Shown: piece after piece, positions 45,775 through 57,058 of the stretch
Position numbering within the stretch: the stretch's first letter is position 1
Layout of the letters: every line of letters begins with the position of its first letter
Origin: Riptortus pedestris
Lineage: Eukaryota > Arthropoda > Insecta > Hemiptera > Alydidae
Length of the DNA stretch: 64,000 bases
Direction of reading: 5' to 3'
NCBI GenBank assembly: GCA_019009955.1
Contig: CM032233.1
Coordinates: forward strand, 60,806,001-60,870,000
Program-made: the position numbers and the translations under genes
The notes under the pieces: model-generated
Told to the model about the DNA's origin: nothing
What the model saw: the letters and a program-made list of their open reading frames with translations, nothing else
Database searches by the model: none

Positions 45775-46225
45775 TATAAGCTGTTATGCCATGAACCACT
45801 TTATTCTAAAGACTTAAAGACCAAATTTTCTTTTCGACGGACCTTTATAATTTAGGATACATGCAAATAGGTAGTGTGATGACGTTATCAATTGAGATTT
45901 CCTGTTCTATACTAGAAATTTTCATTAGATCTATAAGATACTCTATATTTGACCGTTTCATTGAACACTAAAGATTAAATTAGTTATTGACTGAAATCGG
46001 ACTAGCATTTAGGTATTGGGGAGTGAGATTCGAAAATTCAAAATATCACCGTTATTATGAGTCAGATGGAAAAATGTTATATGGCATGTCTCGTTAAGCT
46101 CTTGATGTTCTATACATTTTCTTTTATCTCAATTATTAAGCGAGTTATTAGTAATTTATTGCTCACTAGTGTGTAATATCACGTGGAAAATTTCTTTAGT
46201 TTACGCAAGCCCCTGCGTGATGGAC
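45775..46225 (-). mobile_element. Family A element, 5' half (TGACGTTA subtype)
   Basis: It has GATGACGTTATCAATTGAGA, TATTTGACCGTTTCATTG, GACTGAAATCGGACTAG and the 5' terminus TTTACGCAAGCCCCTGCGTG. It lacks the TA core and 3' terminus. Confidence 0.65.
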
Positions 46226-46398
46226 TTTTTAGCGTTCAGTTAACCTCAATTCCTACACATACTAACTTCACTTAACGTAACTTGTATCTCTAAAAATGTC
46301 ATGATCTGCTTACATTTTAAGTCCGGTTCACATAGAATTTCTTGTTAAGCGATAAATGGAGAATAGAAAAGAGATGACACAATCAACATGACTTATCG

Positions 46399-46549
46399 TC
46401 CCGTGGGAAGACAGCTTAGTTTACTGAGATGCTTGGTGGAGTTTTTCTAATTAATTTGTTCACTGGTGGTCTATGAAGCTCTAGTATTGTTTTGGTCCCA
46501 GCCCAGGCGTCTTCTAGTTTATGCAGCACCAGCGTGACGGACATTTTAG
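46399..46549 (-). mobile_element. Two short family A 5'-terminus fragments
   Basis: 46399-46440 (CGTGGGAAGACAGCTTAGTT) and 46507-46548 (CTAGTTTATGCAGCACCAGC, GTGACGGAC) are worn copies of the last 40 bp of family A, with no body attached. Confidence 0.5.
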
Positions 46550-46788
46550 TGGTAAGGACGCCCGTTTCCCATTCTAACGCGCCTAATTTCGACAGACAAG
46601 GGACTGGCAGAGACTGTGCTACAAACTAATGCCAGTAACACCAGGATTAGATACAGCTAAACCCGTACGGAAAATTGAACAATGGTGTGGCGCAATCTAA
46701 AGACAATATACCCTACCCCAGAAACTGTTTATTCAATTAGCTCGAATTTGGTAATTTTTTTCATAGTTTTGATTGGGTGTATTATATA

Positions 46789-48450
46789 CAGGGTGTCCCC
46801 AAACTAAACGGCCAAACTTCAGGGATCGATAGAGGATCAAAAAACTAAGAAAAAAAGTCCTCTGGCATATGCCTCGTTTTCGCTTCGTTTTTGAGAAAAT
46901 CACAAAAAACTGAAAATAGTTGTGCAAAAAGTGTATTTTTTTTTTAATAATGTATTTATATTACAAAAAAACTATTGGCTTTTTGAGTAAGCTTAATTTT
47001 TTAATTTACGAGGAGTAGATTTAGAAAACATGAATATTCTCACGCTTTCCTTATCAATAAAACGTCTAGGTTGAGTGTTTAAACTTAAAAAGAAAGGATT
47101 AAAACGTTTACTATCATTTTAATCCTTTTTGGGGGGAATCCAGCCTCTCATTCTCACATTAGTGGCGTTGCTAGTACTGTTCAGTGAAGTCAACAAATAT
47201 GGCTAGATTTACCAACGCTGAATACGCGGACAAAGTCTACGTCTACGGATTCTGCGATGGCAATGCACGTCAGGCAGTTCGGGAATATCGCAGACGGTTT
47301 CCTGACCGAGAAACCCCACACAGAGGTGTTTTTACCAGCACTTTCAGAAGGCTTCGAGAGACTGGGTCCTTCTCATGTAATCGTCGTGGAAACCGTATGC
47401 AGGCTCCGATGGAAGCTGACCTGAGGCGGAGGGAGAGGATACTGAGGCACTTCAATACCAACCCTAGTACAAGCGTCCGGAGAGCTGCTTCAGTTCTAAG
47501 CATACCAAAGACAACCATTTGGCTCACATTAAGGGCTGACTGCAGGCATGCTTATCATGTACAAAAGGTACAAAATTTAATACCCGCTGATTATCCCCGC
47601 CGATTAAATTTTTGTAATTGGTACAAAGAACAATTGCAAAACGATGTAAACTTAAGTTCGAAAGTAATCTGGACGGACGAATTGACTTTTACACGTGCGG
47701 GCTTATTCAATCAAAGAAACTACCACCTTTGGGCACATGAAAATCCCCGCGCTATTAGAGGATTTCACTACCAGCATGAGTTTTCTGTAAACGTGTGGGT
47801 TGGTCTTTGTTATAATCGCATAATAGGTCCCGTATTTTTACCTGCTCGACTTCACGCTGAAAGTTATCATCTTTTCCTGGAGAATGACTTACGGGCACTT
47901 TTGGAAGATATCCCTTTGGAAACAAGGCTTGAGAGCTGGTTTCAACTCGATGGTTGTCCTGCACATTACGGAAGGGGCGTACGAGAATGGTTGGACATCA
48001 ACTACCCAGGTCACTGGATAGGAGGTGGGCCGGTGCCTTGGCCTCCCCGGTCTCCGGACCTCACGCCACTAGATTTCTTCGTGTGGGGATACGTGAAAGA
48101 AAATGTCTACCGAGAGCCCGTCCGCACAAGGGATGACCTCATCGAGCGCATCAGAATGGTTTGCAACCAGCTCACCGCAGAACAATGTTTAGATGAAGTG
48201 CGATCTGTCAGTACGCGATGTGATGCGTGTATTGCAGCGAGAGGCCAGCATTTCGAACAACATTTACGGGGGTTAGTCTTTCAAGTCGTGTCGTACTTGT
48301 TAATTTACACGTGTCCTGCAGTCAGTAAATATTTCATATTCAGAGGTACATTACCCTCCTGACATTTAGGCCTCTCTTCCTGTTCATTATGAAAGAATGT
48401 ATTTCCAATGGGAAGCCGAGTAAGTACAACTTGTTCCCTTGTCAATTCTA
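46789..48450 (+). mobile_element. Mariner-type transposon, right end not found
   Basis: The left end is CAGGGTGTCCCCAAACTAAA directly after TA (46787-46788), followed by about 400 bp of leader and the transposase gene. The complementary right end is not found before family A sequence begins near 48440-48460, so the 3' TIR appears lost or displaced. The gene looks intact but mobility in cis is doubtful. Confidence 0.75.
47184..48362 (+). CDS. Mariner/Tc1-superfamily transposase, DD40D
   Basis: An uninterrupted 392-codon frame, the longest in the window. Residues 8-60 form a DUF4817-like helix-turn-helix (FTNAEYADKVYVYGFCDGNA, then AVREYRRRFP), and residues 75-115 a second one; both would bind the TIRs. 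The catalytic triad reads D165 (VIWTDEL), D256 (FQLDGCPAH) and D297 (SPDLTPLDFF). Forty residues lie between the last two, against 34 in classic mariner. HLWAHENP and WPPRSPD are further superfamily marks. The likelier start is Met6 (ATG 47199, better context). The last 25 or so residues are unlike the family and may be read-through. Transposase acts in the nucleus on the element's ends. Confidence 0.9.
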   Translation: MKSTNMARFTNAEYADKVYVYGFCDGNARQAVREYRRRFPDRETPHRGVFTSTFRRLRETGSFSCNRRGNRMQAPMEADLRRRERILRHFNTNPSTSVRRAASVLSIPKTTIWLTLRADCRHAYHVQKVQNLIPADYPRRLNFCNWYKEQLQNDVNLSSKVIWTDELTFTRAGLFNQRNYHLWAHENPRAIRGFHYQHEFSVNVWVGLCYNRIIGPVFLPARLHAESYHLFLENDLRALLEDIPLETRLESWFQLDGCPAHYGRGVREWLDINYPGHWIGGGPVPWPPRSPDLTPLDFFVWGYVKENVYREPVRTRDDLIERIRMVCNQLTAEQCLDEVRSVSTRCDACIAARGQHFEQHLRGLVFQVVSYLLIYTCPAVSKYFIFRGTLPS

Positions 48451-49685
48451 ATAGCCTCCCAACGGAAATAGACTGAATTGAAAGCAAACAGGTCTGTTAG
48501 AGTTGAACAGATAGATAGAAATATTCTTCACCGGAAAGAAAAACCATTACTGAAATATATCTGAATTTAAGAAATCAATTTTATTGAAAACTATTTACTA
48601 TATCTATTACTGTAATTTATAATGAATAAGAATAATTTTTATCTCAATCACTCAAATTTGTGTAGTCCCAGAACAAAAGACGGGGTCAACAGAACATATT
48701 TGCATGTATCGCGTATAATAAAGGTTTCTTGAAAATAATATTTAGTATTTAAAATTCAAATAATGTGGTCTATTATATAAAAGAGTATTGTTTATGTAAC
48801 ATGAGTAGAAGTAGTGGTTTACTCAAGACTGAAAACTAAAAAATGCAAATATCTCTGTTAATATTTAAGATAGAGAATAAATGTATATGCCAATACTTTT
48901 AGTACTTTTAATGTGCAATAAGATTGGTACTATTTTTGGATCTGAAGAATAATAGCAGAGATATTTCGAATTTTAGAAAATCCTCCTCTAAACCCCTCCC
49001 CTCCCCCTTCCACTGCTCTGATCTCAGCCATTAATGAATTGAATCTTTCTTTTTAAATTAAACGATTAAATATTGAGTTTGCTAATGATCAAACAATAGT
49101 TGCGACCGCTAGAGCGTTAACAGACATGTTGGAAAGAATTGTTGAGTATATCAATATTTCTACGCAAATTGCTTGCTTCATACATTGTTCCCGAAAAAAT
49201 GTATAAAGCAAAAGTTACTCTAAATAACAAAGTAAACAGTTTTTGTTATATGCACGATTGCCGAAAAACAAATGGAAAATAAAATATTTCGATTTTTTAT
49301 TTCAGACCTGCCTTATAACCCCCACTCCCGTTTGAACCTAAAAATTTTAATATAGCTTATAATCATGGATGAATTAATGCTTTCTCACATACCGAGCTTT
49401 GTTAAGGTCGGTTCAATCGTTAGTGCCCAATAAAATAGTTGGCTCCCGCTTTAGTTTTTAAGGTAACCCCCACTCCTGTTAGCCTCAGAGAATATTAATA
49501 CAGCCTAAAGTCTAAGATGGGCAGTAGTAATATACATACCAAGTTTCATAAAATTAGGTTCAGCCGTTTATGCGTGAACAAACAAACAAACAGACAGACA
49601 CCAAAGAAACAAAATGCAGTTATTCAGGTGTCTATGTGAAACGAAAAGTTATCATGAAAAAAATCAATGTACAGACAGAGGTTAC

Positions 49686-49757
<72 letters not shown>

Positions 49758-49847
49758 GATAGGACCTCATTTTCATCATTCCCTGGGTAGGATCTATGGA
49801 CGTGGAGTACGACCTCGATAGCTGATTTCCCTCAAGGGAAATCTGCT
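48440..49847 (+). mobile_element. Family A element with nested family B
   Basis: The left part (48440-49127) lacks the 5' tip and starts near CCTCCCAACGGAAATAG. It runs through ACCGGAAAGAAAAACC, AAATATCTCTGTTAATATTT, a C-run and CCGCTAGAGCGTTAACAGAC. The right part (49753-49847) has GGACCTCATTTTCATCATT and the 3' hairpin GATTTCCCTCAAGGGAAATC-TGCT. A family B piece and a TA tract (49689-49752) lie between. Confidence 0.7.
49185..49689 (-). mobile_element. Family B element, 5' part
   Basis: On the minus strand it opens TTGTAACCTCTGTCTGTACA and continues through GGCTGAACC and part of the internal repeat (CAGGAGTGGGGGTTACC). The hairpin/CTAG end is missing. Confidence 0.65.
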
Positions 49848-50039
49848 AAAAGTGTATGTGTATAGGGTGTTTGTGTTGAGAGGAGGAGGGGATGAGGAGT
49901 AATGAGGTGAGGGGTTGTCGATTGTCTATGCATCATGATGAGATTGAGTGAGGGGAAGGTAGAGCTGGATGCCAATGAGTTCGGTAGGCCCGCCCACTGG
50001 AGTTGAGCTGGAGTGGCAGTGACCTTACCAGCTCCACAG

Positions 50040-50094
50040 ATGTCGGCACAGCTATTCCTTCTAACAGCCTTCTTCGTCTTCACCGATGCACAAG
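50040..50094 (+). CDS. Signal-peptide first exon of a secreted protein gene (candidate)
   Basis: ATG at 50040 opens MSAQLFLLTAFFVFTDAQ, a short N-terminus with a hydrophobic core and a small-residue cleavage context, typical of an insect signal peptide. The frame meets a consensus donor, CAAG|GTATGG, at 50094/50095, leaving one base (phase 1). The preceding 190 bp is GC-balanced, unlike its surroundings, and would hold promoter and 5' UTR; no TATA box is evident. Insect secreted-protein genes often have such a short first exon. The phase fits the exon at 62737, which would complete a Val codon. That link is inference. Confidence 0.55.
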
Positions 50095-51814
50095 GTATGG
50101 ATATTTCTTAATTATTTCATAGTCTGAGTGATTTCAAGGAGGTCTTGTATGTTCATCTTTCTTCTTTGCTCTCCAGAATTCATAATAGCCTAGATTAACA
50201 TGATAAGTTTTGCCTACAAGAATGCTTTATTGTTTTGGCTTTCTTTGAGATTTCTATATCCATAGCTCCATACAAGTGCCTTAAATTTAATATATTTGAT
50301 TATTATATTGTCATATTTTTGTAATTATTTTGAACGTCGGTTACAAAGAATATTATATATTAATAACACAGTTTTCATACGTTTCGGAAAAATTAATTTA
50401 TTTTATCAAAGACAAAATCAAATTTTTTGGGCAAATTTTTGATCTGGGTGTAAAAATAATAAATACTCACACCTGTGACAGAACTTCAATATTACATATT
50501 ATTCCTGAATAAGTGTTAATTTATTAAAAACAGACCCTACCTAGAAGATATTAAATTCCTTCCTATTAAACTCAATTTATAATAGAAAAATGTATTTGAA
50601 ATATGAAAGCTATATTGAGATAAACAGTTATAAAACTTGCAGCTATATTGGTATTAAAATATTCAATTTTAAATAGCCAAGGATCTGAAGATTTTAAATA
50701 AATGGAAGATAAGAATAGTTATTCACTCGCAGTGATTTTCAACATACAATATATTCATTTAATGTTTAGTAATATTTTCCTTCTAAAATTAGCGTATAAA
50801 TGTCTCCAACGTTTTTTTATTTGTGAATTGATTTGTGACTTTCCGCTTTATTCTTATATAATGTACTTATATAAGGCGCATACTTCAATATGTGATTATT
50901 ATGCCACGAGCTAGAAAACATTACTCAAAGCTATTAAATTTAAAAATGTTTCCTGTAGCTCAGGTAGAGCATTTTTATAGTATTTCAGATTTATTGAGAA
51001 AACATTTTCTTTAGACCATCAAAAATTCGTTTTACTCTGATAAATGTGTGACATCTAATTTTTTTTGGGAAATTCTTTTCGTGGAGATGAATGTCATTAT
51101 GACATTAGGAATTTAGAATGACATCTTGGGACCAAACAATTCACTTATAATAATTGGGCTATCATTGATGTTCTGGGTTAATTAAGTCACTTGATATTAA
51201 AATTATAATTTCACCACCAAGCCCCAAGTATGACTAATTATATAGAAAGAACAAATTGTTACTTACTATACTTTGAAACATATTTTCAGAATTGTACTAT
51301 AAAATCTCTAATTAGAAATAACGTCTTTTGGGTGAGTTATTGTCTTTAATTAAAATGTTTAAGTTAAATACGTCTTTTTTTCTTCATAAACAAATGTGAA
51401 ATTGTATATTTTTGAATAACTCTATCGCGCACAATGTTAGATTTCTTTATAAAAAAAATATTTTATTCATTACTTAAACACAAGATTAAGAATTAAACAA
51501 GTAATTTACAGGGGCTTCCGTAAAATAGCATTTTTATGAAAAGTGACTAGTGACTTTACTAAGAATGCATGAAAATAAAATTAGAAACATTTTTCAATTT
51601 TCTATCATTGTAGAATGCTAAGGTCCCAGTAAATGAACAACCTGAGTGCAGTGCTGATGGCATCATTTCACATCCAATTCTCTCATAAAAAGAAGCCAAT
51701 GTAGAGATGGTATCGAAATTTAAGCGGATCATGAGGTGTTTATCTATACAGTGTCTTTAATTTAAAATCGTATGATGAGAAATTGGGGGTGAAATGAAGG
51801 CTGAAATCTAAAAC
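50095..51814. other. Candidate intron DNA, no gene recognised
   Basis: AT-rich with no supported feature. It would be the start of intron 1 if the exons at 50040 and 62737 belong together. Confidence 0.45.
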
Positions 51815-52566
51815 GTCCGTCACGCAGTGGCTGCGTAAACTAAGAAGATTTCCCTCGTGAAGTGTAAGAATAGATAAATCTACATACCGGTAACACAATA
51901 CCACCGTGAATATTAAGTGAATAAATACAAACGGTAATAAGAAATCTTTCCCCTCCCTACGCGAAGCGTCTCAAATGTATACAAATAGGTCTGCCAACGG
52001 TTCACCGGAAAGAAAAACAGTAATTGAATCATATCAGAATATAACATACTAATTTCATTAAAACTATGTACTATTCTTGTACTGGAATTTATAATGAATA
52101 ATTTTTAACTCAATCAATCAAATTTTAGTAGTCCAAGAATTTAAGACCGGAGGGGGGGGGGTCACAAGAACATATTTTCATCTATCTCGTATAATAAAGG
52201 TCTCTGGAAAACAATATTTGGTTTTTACGCTTCGAATTTTACGAGTATTGTTTATGTAACACGAGTAGAAGTGGGGGTTTACTGAAAAATGCAAATATCT
52301 CGGTTAATATTCATGATAGTGAATAAATGTATATAAAAATATTTATAGTAAATTTAATTAGCAATAAGATTTATTCTAAGCAGTTTTTCGATCCGACTTA
52401 TAGTAACGGAGATATTTCGAATTTTCAAAATTCTCCTCCTCTAAAACCCCATCCACTGGTTCGATTTCAGCCGTTAACGAACTTGATCTTTTTTTTTTAC
52501 ATAAAACGACCAAATATCGAATTTGGTAACGATCAAACAAAAATTGCGACCCCTAGAGTGGTAACA

Positions 52567-52610
<44 letters not shown>

Positions 52611-52742
52611 TATATATATAGTTTTGAACGGACCTCATTTTCGTCATCTACTAGGTAGGATCAAGGGCATTTGAAAAAAAAATTCGGAAATTTCGTCATG
52701 AGTACGACCTCCATAGCTGATATCCTCTAAGGGAAATCTGCT
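51815..52742 (+). mobile_element. Full-length family A element
   Basis: A 928-bp copy with both termini: GTCCGTCACGCAGTGGCTGC at the 5' end and CATAGCTGATATCCTC-TAAGGGAAATCTGCT at the 3' end. It carries ACACAATACCACCGTGAATA, ACCGGAAAGAAAAACAG, a G-run, a C-rich run and a TA core at 52570-52620. The flanking bases are A-rich on the left. Confidence 0.8.
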
Positions 52743-52775
52743 AATATCACTGTTAATACTCGAGTTAGAGAAAAA

Positions 52776-53160
52776 GTCCGTCACGCTGGGGCTGTGTAAA
52801 CTAAGGAGATTTTCCCATTAATGAAATGACACACTAGTTATGCCATGTCACCGTATATTCTCTATTTCTAAGTCAAAGGTTTCCTGCTTCTCTCCCGGTT
52901 CCCATATACAACTGTCTGAAAACTAAAAAATCTGCTAAAAATGCAAATATCACATCTAACATAAGATTCAGGGCACAAATCCATTGAACAAAAATTGTTG
53001 GTATATAAATTCGCAACTATCAGATAATAATAAAGGTTATATAAAATGTTTCGATTCATGGTTCTGATTCATAGTACCTGTAACTCTCAAACGTAAAAGT
53101 TCAATGAGACCAATATTTGATATTTAGTCTTCAAATAACGTGCTTCATAATATAACAGCT
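52776..53160 (+). mobile_element. Family A element, 5' half
   Basis: It starts GTCCGTCACGCTGGGGCTGT only 33 bp after the end of the previous copy and in the same orientation. The body is short and worn and stops at a TA tract. No 3' terminus. Confidence 0.6.
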
Positions 53161-53161
53161 T

Positions 53162-53163
<2 letters not shown>

Positions 53164-53222
<59 letters not shown>
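53164..53222. repeat. (TA)n microsatellite
   Basis: TA run of about 58 bp between a family A fragment and a Penelope-like end. Confidence 0.95.
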
Positions 53223-53225
<3 letters not shown>

Positions 53226-53229
53226 ACAT

Positions 53230-53480
53230 ACACACTGAAGATTTATGCACTGTCCATTTGTTATTCACAACTCTCCAAAGTAGAGTTGATGGCTGGGAGT
53301 AGCACAGATACTCTTAATTAGTTGAATAATAGAAAGGTATAACACATTGTAATTAACAAAGTTTCTCTAAATTTGTGTAGAAATAGCCCTTTGAGAAGGA
53401 GTGGTGGGCACTTGATACGCGTCGGGGTTGAAATAAATGGTTATATGAAGAAATTATTTTACTGATCTTATGGCACAAAA
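53230..53480 (+). mobile_element. Penelope-like terminal segment
   Basis: It starts GATTTATGCACTGTCCATTT and ends GGTTGAAATAAATGG, ATGAAGAAATTATTTTACTG, like the right arm at 21117-21205. Near 53386-53428 there is a hammerhead-like order: CCCTTTGAGAAGG, stem AGTG (53400-53403)/CACT (53409-53412), GATA in place of GAAA, CGCG (53418-53421), TC (53422-53423), GGGG. No coding sequence. Confidence 0.45.
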
Positions 53481-53792
53481 AACGTATACACACACAACAC
53501 ACACACACAACAATTGTACGAGAAATCTGTTAAAACATAAAGAATATCCAATAACTTTGGCCTGAATTATTATTTTCTTTGATTTGCCCTGAGGTGACTC
53601 GATAAAAATGTTATTAGCCTGTGAGGACAATGGCATAGATGTAGAGAATGAACTGCGGTCAGCCGCTGTGTTCCATCAATTGGAGGGCTTTAGCCTCCGC
53701 AAGTTCTTCCTCATTCACTTACCTCAAACATCTGGTTCCATACAATCGGTTTTGGCTGTCAACGTGATCCGACCATAACTGTCCGTCATTTT

Positions 53793-53846
53793 AGCAGAAA
53801 TCAGCTACTCAGGTTGTTCTACTCACTTTTCGAAAAAGTTCCTCAA

Positions 53847-53910
<64 letters not shown>

Positions 53911-54857
53911 GTAAAAACTCTATACGCCGCAATTTCTGTTGGATGATTATCAAATTCGATATTTATACGTTTTTATCTCAAACTAAAGGTCAAGCTTATA
54001 AACGGCTGAAATTGACGAAGGGAAAGGGGGATCAAAATAATTGTTTTTCGTCAGATCAAAAAATTTGGAATATGCAATCTAGTTATAATTCTCTATTTTG
54101 TTTTTTTTTATAGACTTTTTTTTATATCTTGAATATCATGCGAGCATTTCATTAAATATTTTATCAGGTGTATCATGAATACAGTCTATTTCTCCATCCT
54201 ATTTGCGGTGGGTCACACGTATTCCCAGTTTTTCTCATGGGAGTAATCAGGGTGTAGTAGAATTTATATTGCCAGCTATTGATAAGCTTGGTATTCGTAG
54301 ATTGTTGTGGTCGTGTTGGATTCATTGCTTAACTTAGCTAATTTGTCTGTGGTCATATTGAGTCCTTTGTCTTCCTGTTCTTGTAGCAAAAAAAAAATGT
54401 AATTTGCTTTTCTTGAAAATTGAGAATGCATATAGCGTCTTCAAATTGGGTAGGGAAAGGGTAATTGGAGCAGCAGTTCTGCATATTGCCCAGTGAAATT
54501 AGTATGTAAATAAAGTAATGTTTCTGGAAGAGTCTTGATTATGGCTAATAGCATGGAATACATTTCTGTTGAGACTGAACTGTAATTTACGGGGAGTGTT
54601 TTACTTACTCGAATATCATGCGAGACATTTGTATTTATTTTTCAGCCTTCAGTAAACTCCCACTCTGAACATCTCAGTTTTTTACCTTAATAATTGAGTC
54701 ACTAAAAGTCACAGTTCCAGCCACATTTCAATTTCTGTTTATAATATTGTTGTCTTACTGCGGGAGAAATACAAAATAGATGATGAGATGAGTTGACGAG
54801 TGCTTCATTCCAGCACTTGGGAAATCTGCTTAGTTTCCACGGTATTTGCGTGACGGT
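53793..54857 (-). mobile_element. Family A element interrupted by a LINE-like fragment
   Basis: The left part has AGCAGAAATCAGCTACTCAG, a TA core (53850-53909) and GGCTGAAATTGACG. The right part (54612-54857) has CAGTAAACTCCCACTC, ACTTGGGAAATCTGCTTAG and the 5' terminus. The interruption is bounded by a duplicated GAATATCATGCGAG (54131 and 54611). Confidence 0.7.
54150..54610 (-). mobile_element. LINE-like fragment (RNase H-like), with target-site duplication
   Basis: A 460-bp insertion between two copies of GAATATCATGCGAG(A)CATTT, a target duplication of about 19 bp as made by LINEs. A second, about 90% similar copy is at 60007-60472. On the minus strand, broken frames read SSVSTEMYSMLLAIIKTLPE and TTDKLAKLSNES, which resemble the glutamate motif and the AD-LAK end of LINE RNase H domains. 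The domain call is tentative; the duplication is clear. Confidence 0.5.
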
Positions 54858-54859
54858 TA

Positions 54860-55440
54860 TTTTTGAGTAGACAGATGATGTGATGTTAGCTGCAGAAAAC
54901 CATTAGTTCGCGCGTTACTTCTAATCCACATCATTGCTTCTCCTTAATGCTTTCTTCTATACGAATTTCTATTCCCTAGTAGATTGATTAGATTAACATG
55001 TATTCAAATGACTATTTGAAGTTCAATGAACATTGATTACCTAATTGTGTGTTACCTAATTTTTTTGTTCATAAAATGCCATATACTTTTCTACACGAAT
55101 TTATAAACTTTTATATTTTTTATGTACTTCTTTATATGTTCTTACTTTAAAATTTTTATATGTAAAATATTATATTTTAATGTGTAACATACCATTGCGA
55201 GGAATATTAATAGAGAGCAGTAACACCTTAAACTATTTTTTGGCGTGATTGTGAATTACAGAATCTTAATAAAAAAACCATAATACCTTCGTCGGCTGTG
55301 GTAGAAGAACTCCAATAAAGGCTTTTGGGGCCATTAATGAGCTGTATATTTCGTCAATCTAAAGCAGTGCTCAACTGTCATATTCGTATGGCTGGCTACC
55401 TTGAGTTTGTACAGTGAAAACGGGCACTCTCGCGTTGTTG
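54860..55440. other. No gene recognised
   Basis: I see no supported feature. Confidence 0.5.
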
Positions 55441-55444
55441 GAAC

Positions 55445-55605
55445 TTATCATATGACGAGGCAACAAATGCCGTATTACACACGAGGAGAGACAAGAAAAG
55501 GAGGCAGGTCAATGCCCAGGTGGTTAGATGACCTGGAGGAAAACTTGCTCCTCTAAGCTGGGGATTATTAATTGGAGGAACATTGCTGGTATGTTATATT
55601 TTTCA
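55445..55605 (+). pseudogene. RTE-type LINE 3' end remnant
   Basis: TRKGGRSMPRWLDDLEENLL is followed, after a frame shift, by IINWRNIAG. This fits the C-terminal GRP--RW-DD--EDL ... NW--IA-DR signature of RTE-like LINEs, as in the remnant at 16330-16790. No upstream domain is visible. Confidence 0.55.
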
Positions 55606-55609
55606 TTGC

Positions 55610-56802
55610 TGTTATGTTTCTTAGCTAGTCAATATAATAAAGGGATTTCACCTTGTATGCTTTAATAACTTAGTCGATATGGTTTCTAGTGCGATAGTAT
55701 CTGTGCATTACATATTTTACTTCCTATTAAAAGAGTTATTAAAAATTATCTCACGCAATTCTTCACCGTTTCACAAAGAACCGTTTTGGTCTTGATGTTT
55801 CAATCTGCAGTTAGTTCAATATAGGACGTTCAGTGCTTTCTACTTTTGAAACCTCCAAATGCACCTGGAAACTTCTAATGGCCAACAAAAAATGGTTTTG
55901 GTTTAGGCCTTAATCCTCATTGATTAACTTATTTTTGAAGTCTCATATCTTTATATTTCAAAATTACTCTGATTCAAAACTGGCGAGGAAAGTAATTTTT
56001 TTTCCTTTTTGTTTACATTACATTTTTTCTATGTGGTTAAAAAGTCAGTATAAAGGGAATTATATACTTCTGGTCATTCTGTATTATTTTGACAACGTTA
56101 TGAATACCAGCGTTCTTAGACAGTTTATTCTCAGTATATTACTAATTATACGCAATGAAATTTAAATTGTTATAATTGAGATGATCATAACTGGGGCTAT
56201 TTGAAATATTTAGAGAAATATTTTATTTGAGATATTTTCGACTTTGAAACTTATTTTATTTATTTTCTATTGAGCTATTAAAGTAATTATTATCAATTAT
56301 TGATTCTATTTAAGTGTTATAAATATATTCAGTTTATTCTCGGCGTATTTATGATGTATTTATACGTTTGAGTTATATACCATTGTTATTTATGTATTCA
56401 TTTATTATGTATTATTTACAAATTTTTGTAAGTGGTGAGATATCGCCTGCAATGATCCTCGTAACGCGTTCTTAAATTTAAAGAATACAAATATATATGC
56501 TTACATTTTGTATAATCAAATTATATCCCTAATGAAACTCGGAAATTATTGTTAATTTTACAGGTTTTTATATGTTCACTTTTTAGAATAATATAAATTA
56601 TCGTTAAACACTACTTGTAAGTGTGTTATAATACAAATCACATACATACACACTCACTCAGACACGTATATACATATAATTTGATTATTTCTTTCATTTC
56701 TTATTGGAAAAGAGCATGTTTTTTTACTTCATTTCAGGAAAAGTGCCAAGTATTAAAAATCAAACAGAAATACAGTTTATTACATAATAAAATACAAAAT
56801 AG

Positions 56803-56812
<10 letters not shown>
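55610..56812. other. AT-rich DNA, no gene recognised
   Basis: I see no supported feature. Frames up to 81 codons are hydrophobic AT-rich stretches. Confidence 0.5.

Positions 56813-56864
<52 letters not shown>
56813..56864. repeat. (TA)n microsatellite
   Basis: TA run of about 50 bp, 200 bp downstream (in transposase orientation) of the piggyBac C-terminus. Confidence 0.95.
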
Positions 56865-56866
<2 letters not shown>

Positions 56867-57058
56867 AAGAGGAAAATATGTTTCAAAAATAATACATTTA
56901 TCAATAGGAACCCACCAAATTCCAAATGTTAAGAAAAACTATACATTGTACGAAAATTCCATGTCAAATCAGCATATAGTCAAGTATAGAAATTTTTTCT
57001 TCCACATTAGTAAATAGAGAAAAAAATTCCATATGGCTACATCACTTCAACAAAGAGT

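Noticed and set aside
47270..48136. Other frames overlapping the mariner transposase on both strands
   Set aside because: They are shadows of the intact transposase frame and have no motifs of their own.
50951..50980. GTAGCTCAGGTAGAGCAT looks like a tRNA box A
   Set aside because: No box B, acceptor stem or anticodon arm follows, so neither a tRNA gene nor a SINE is supported.
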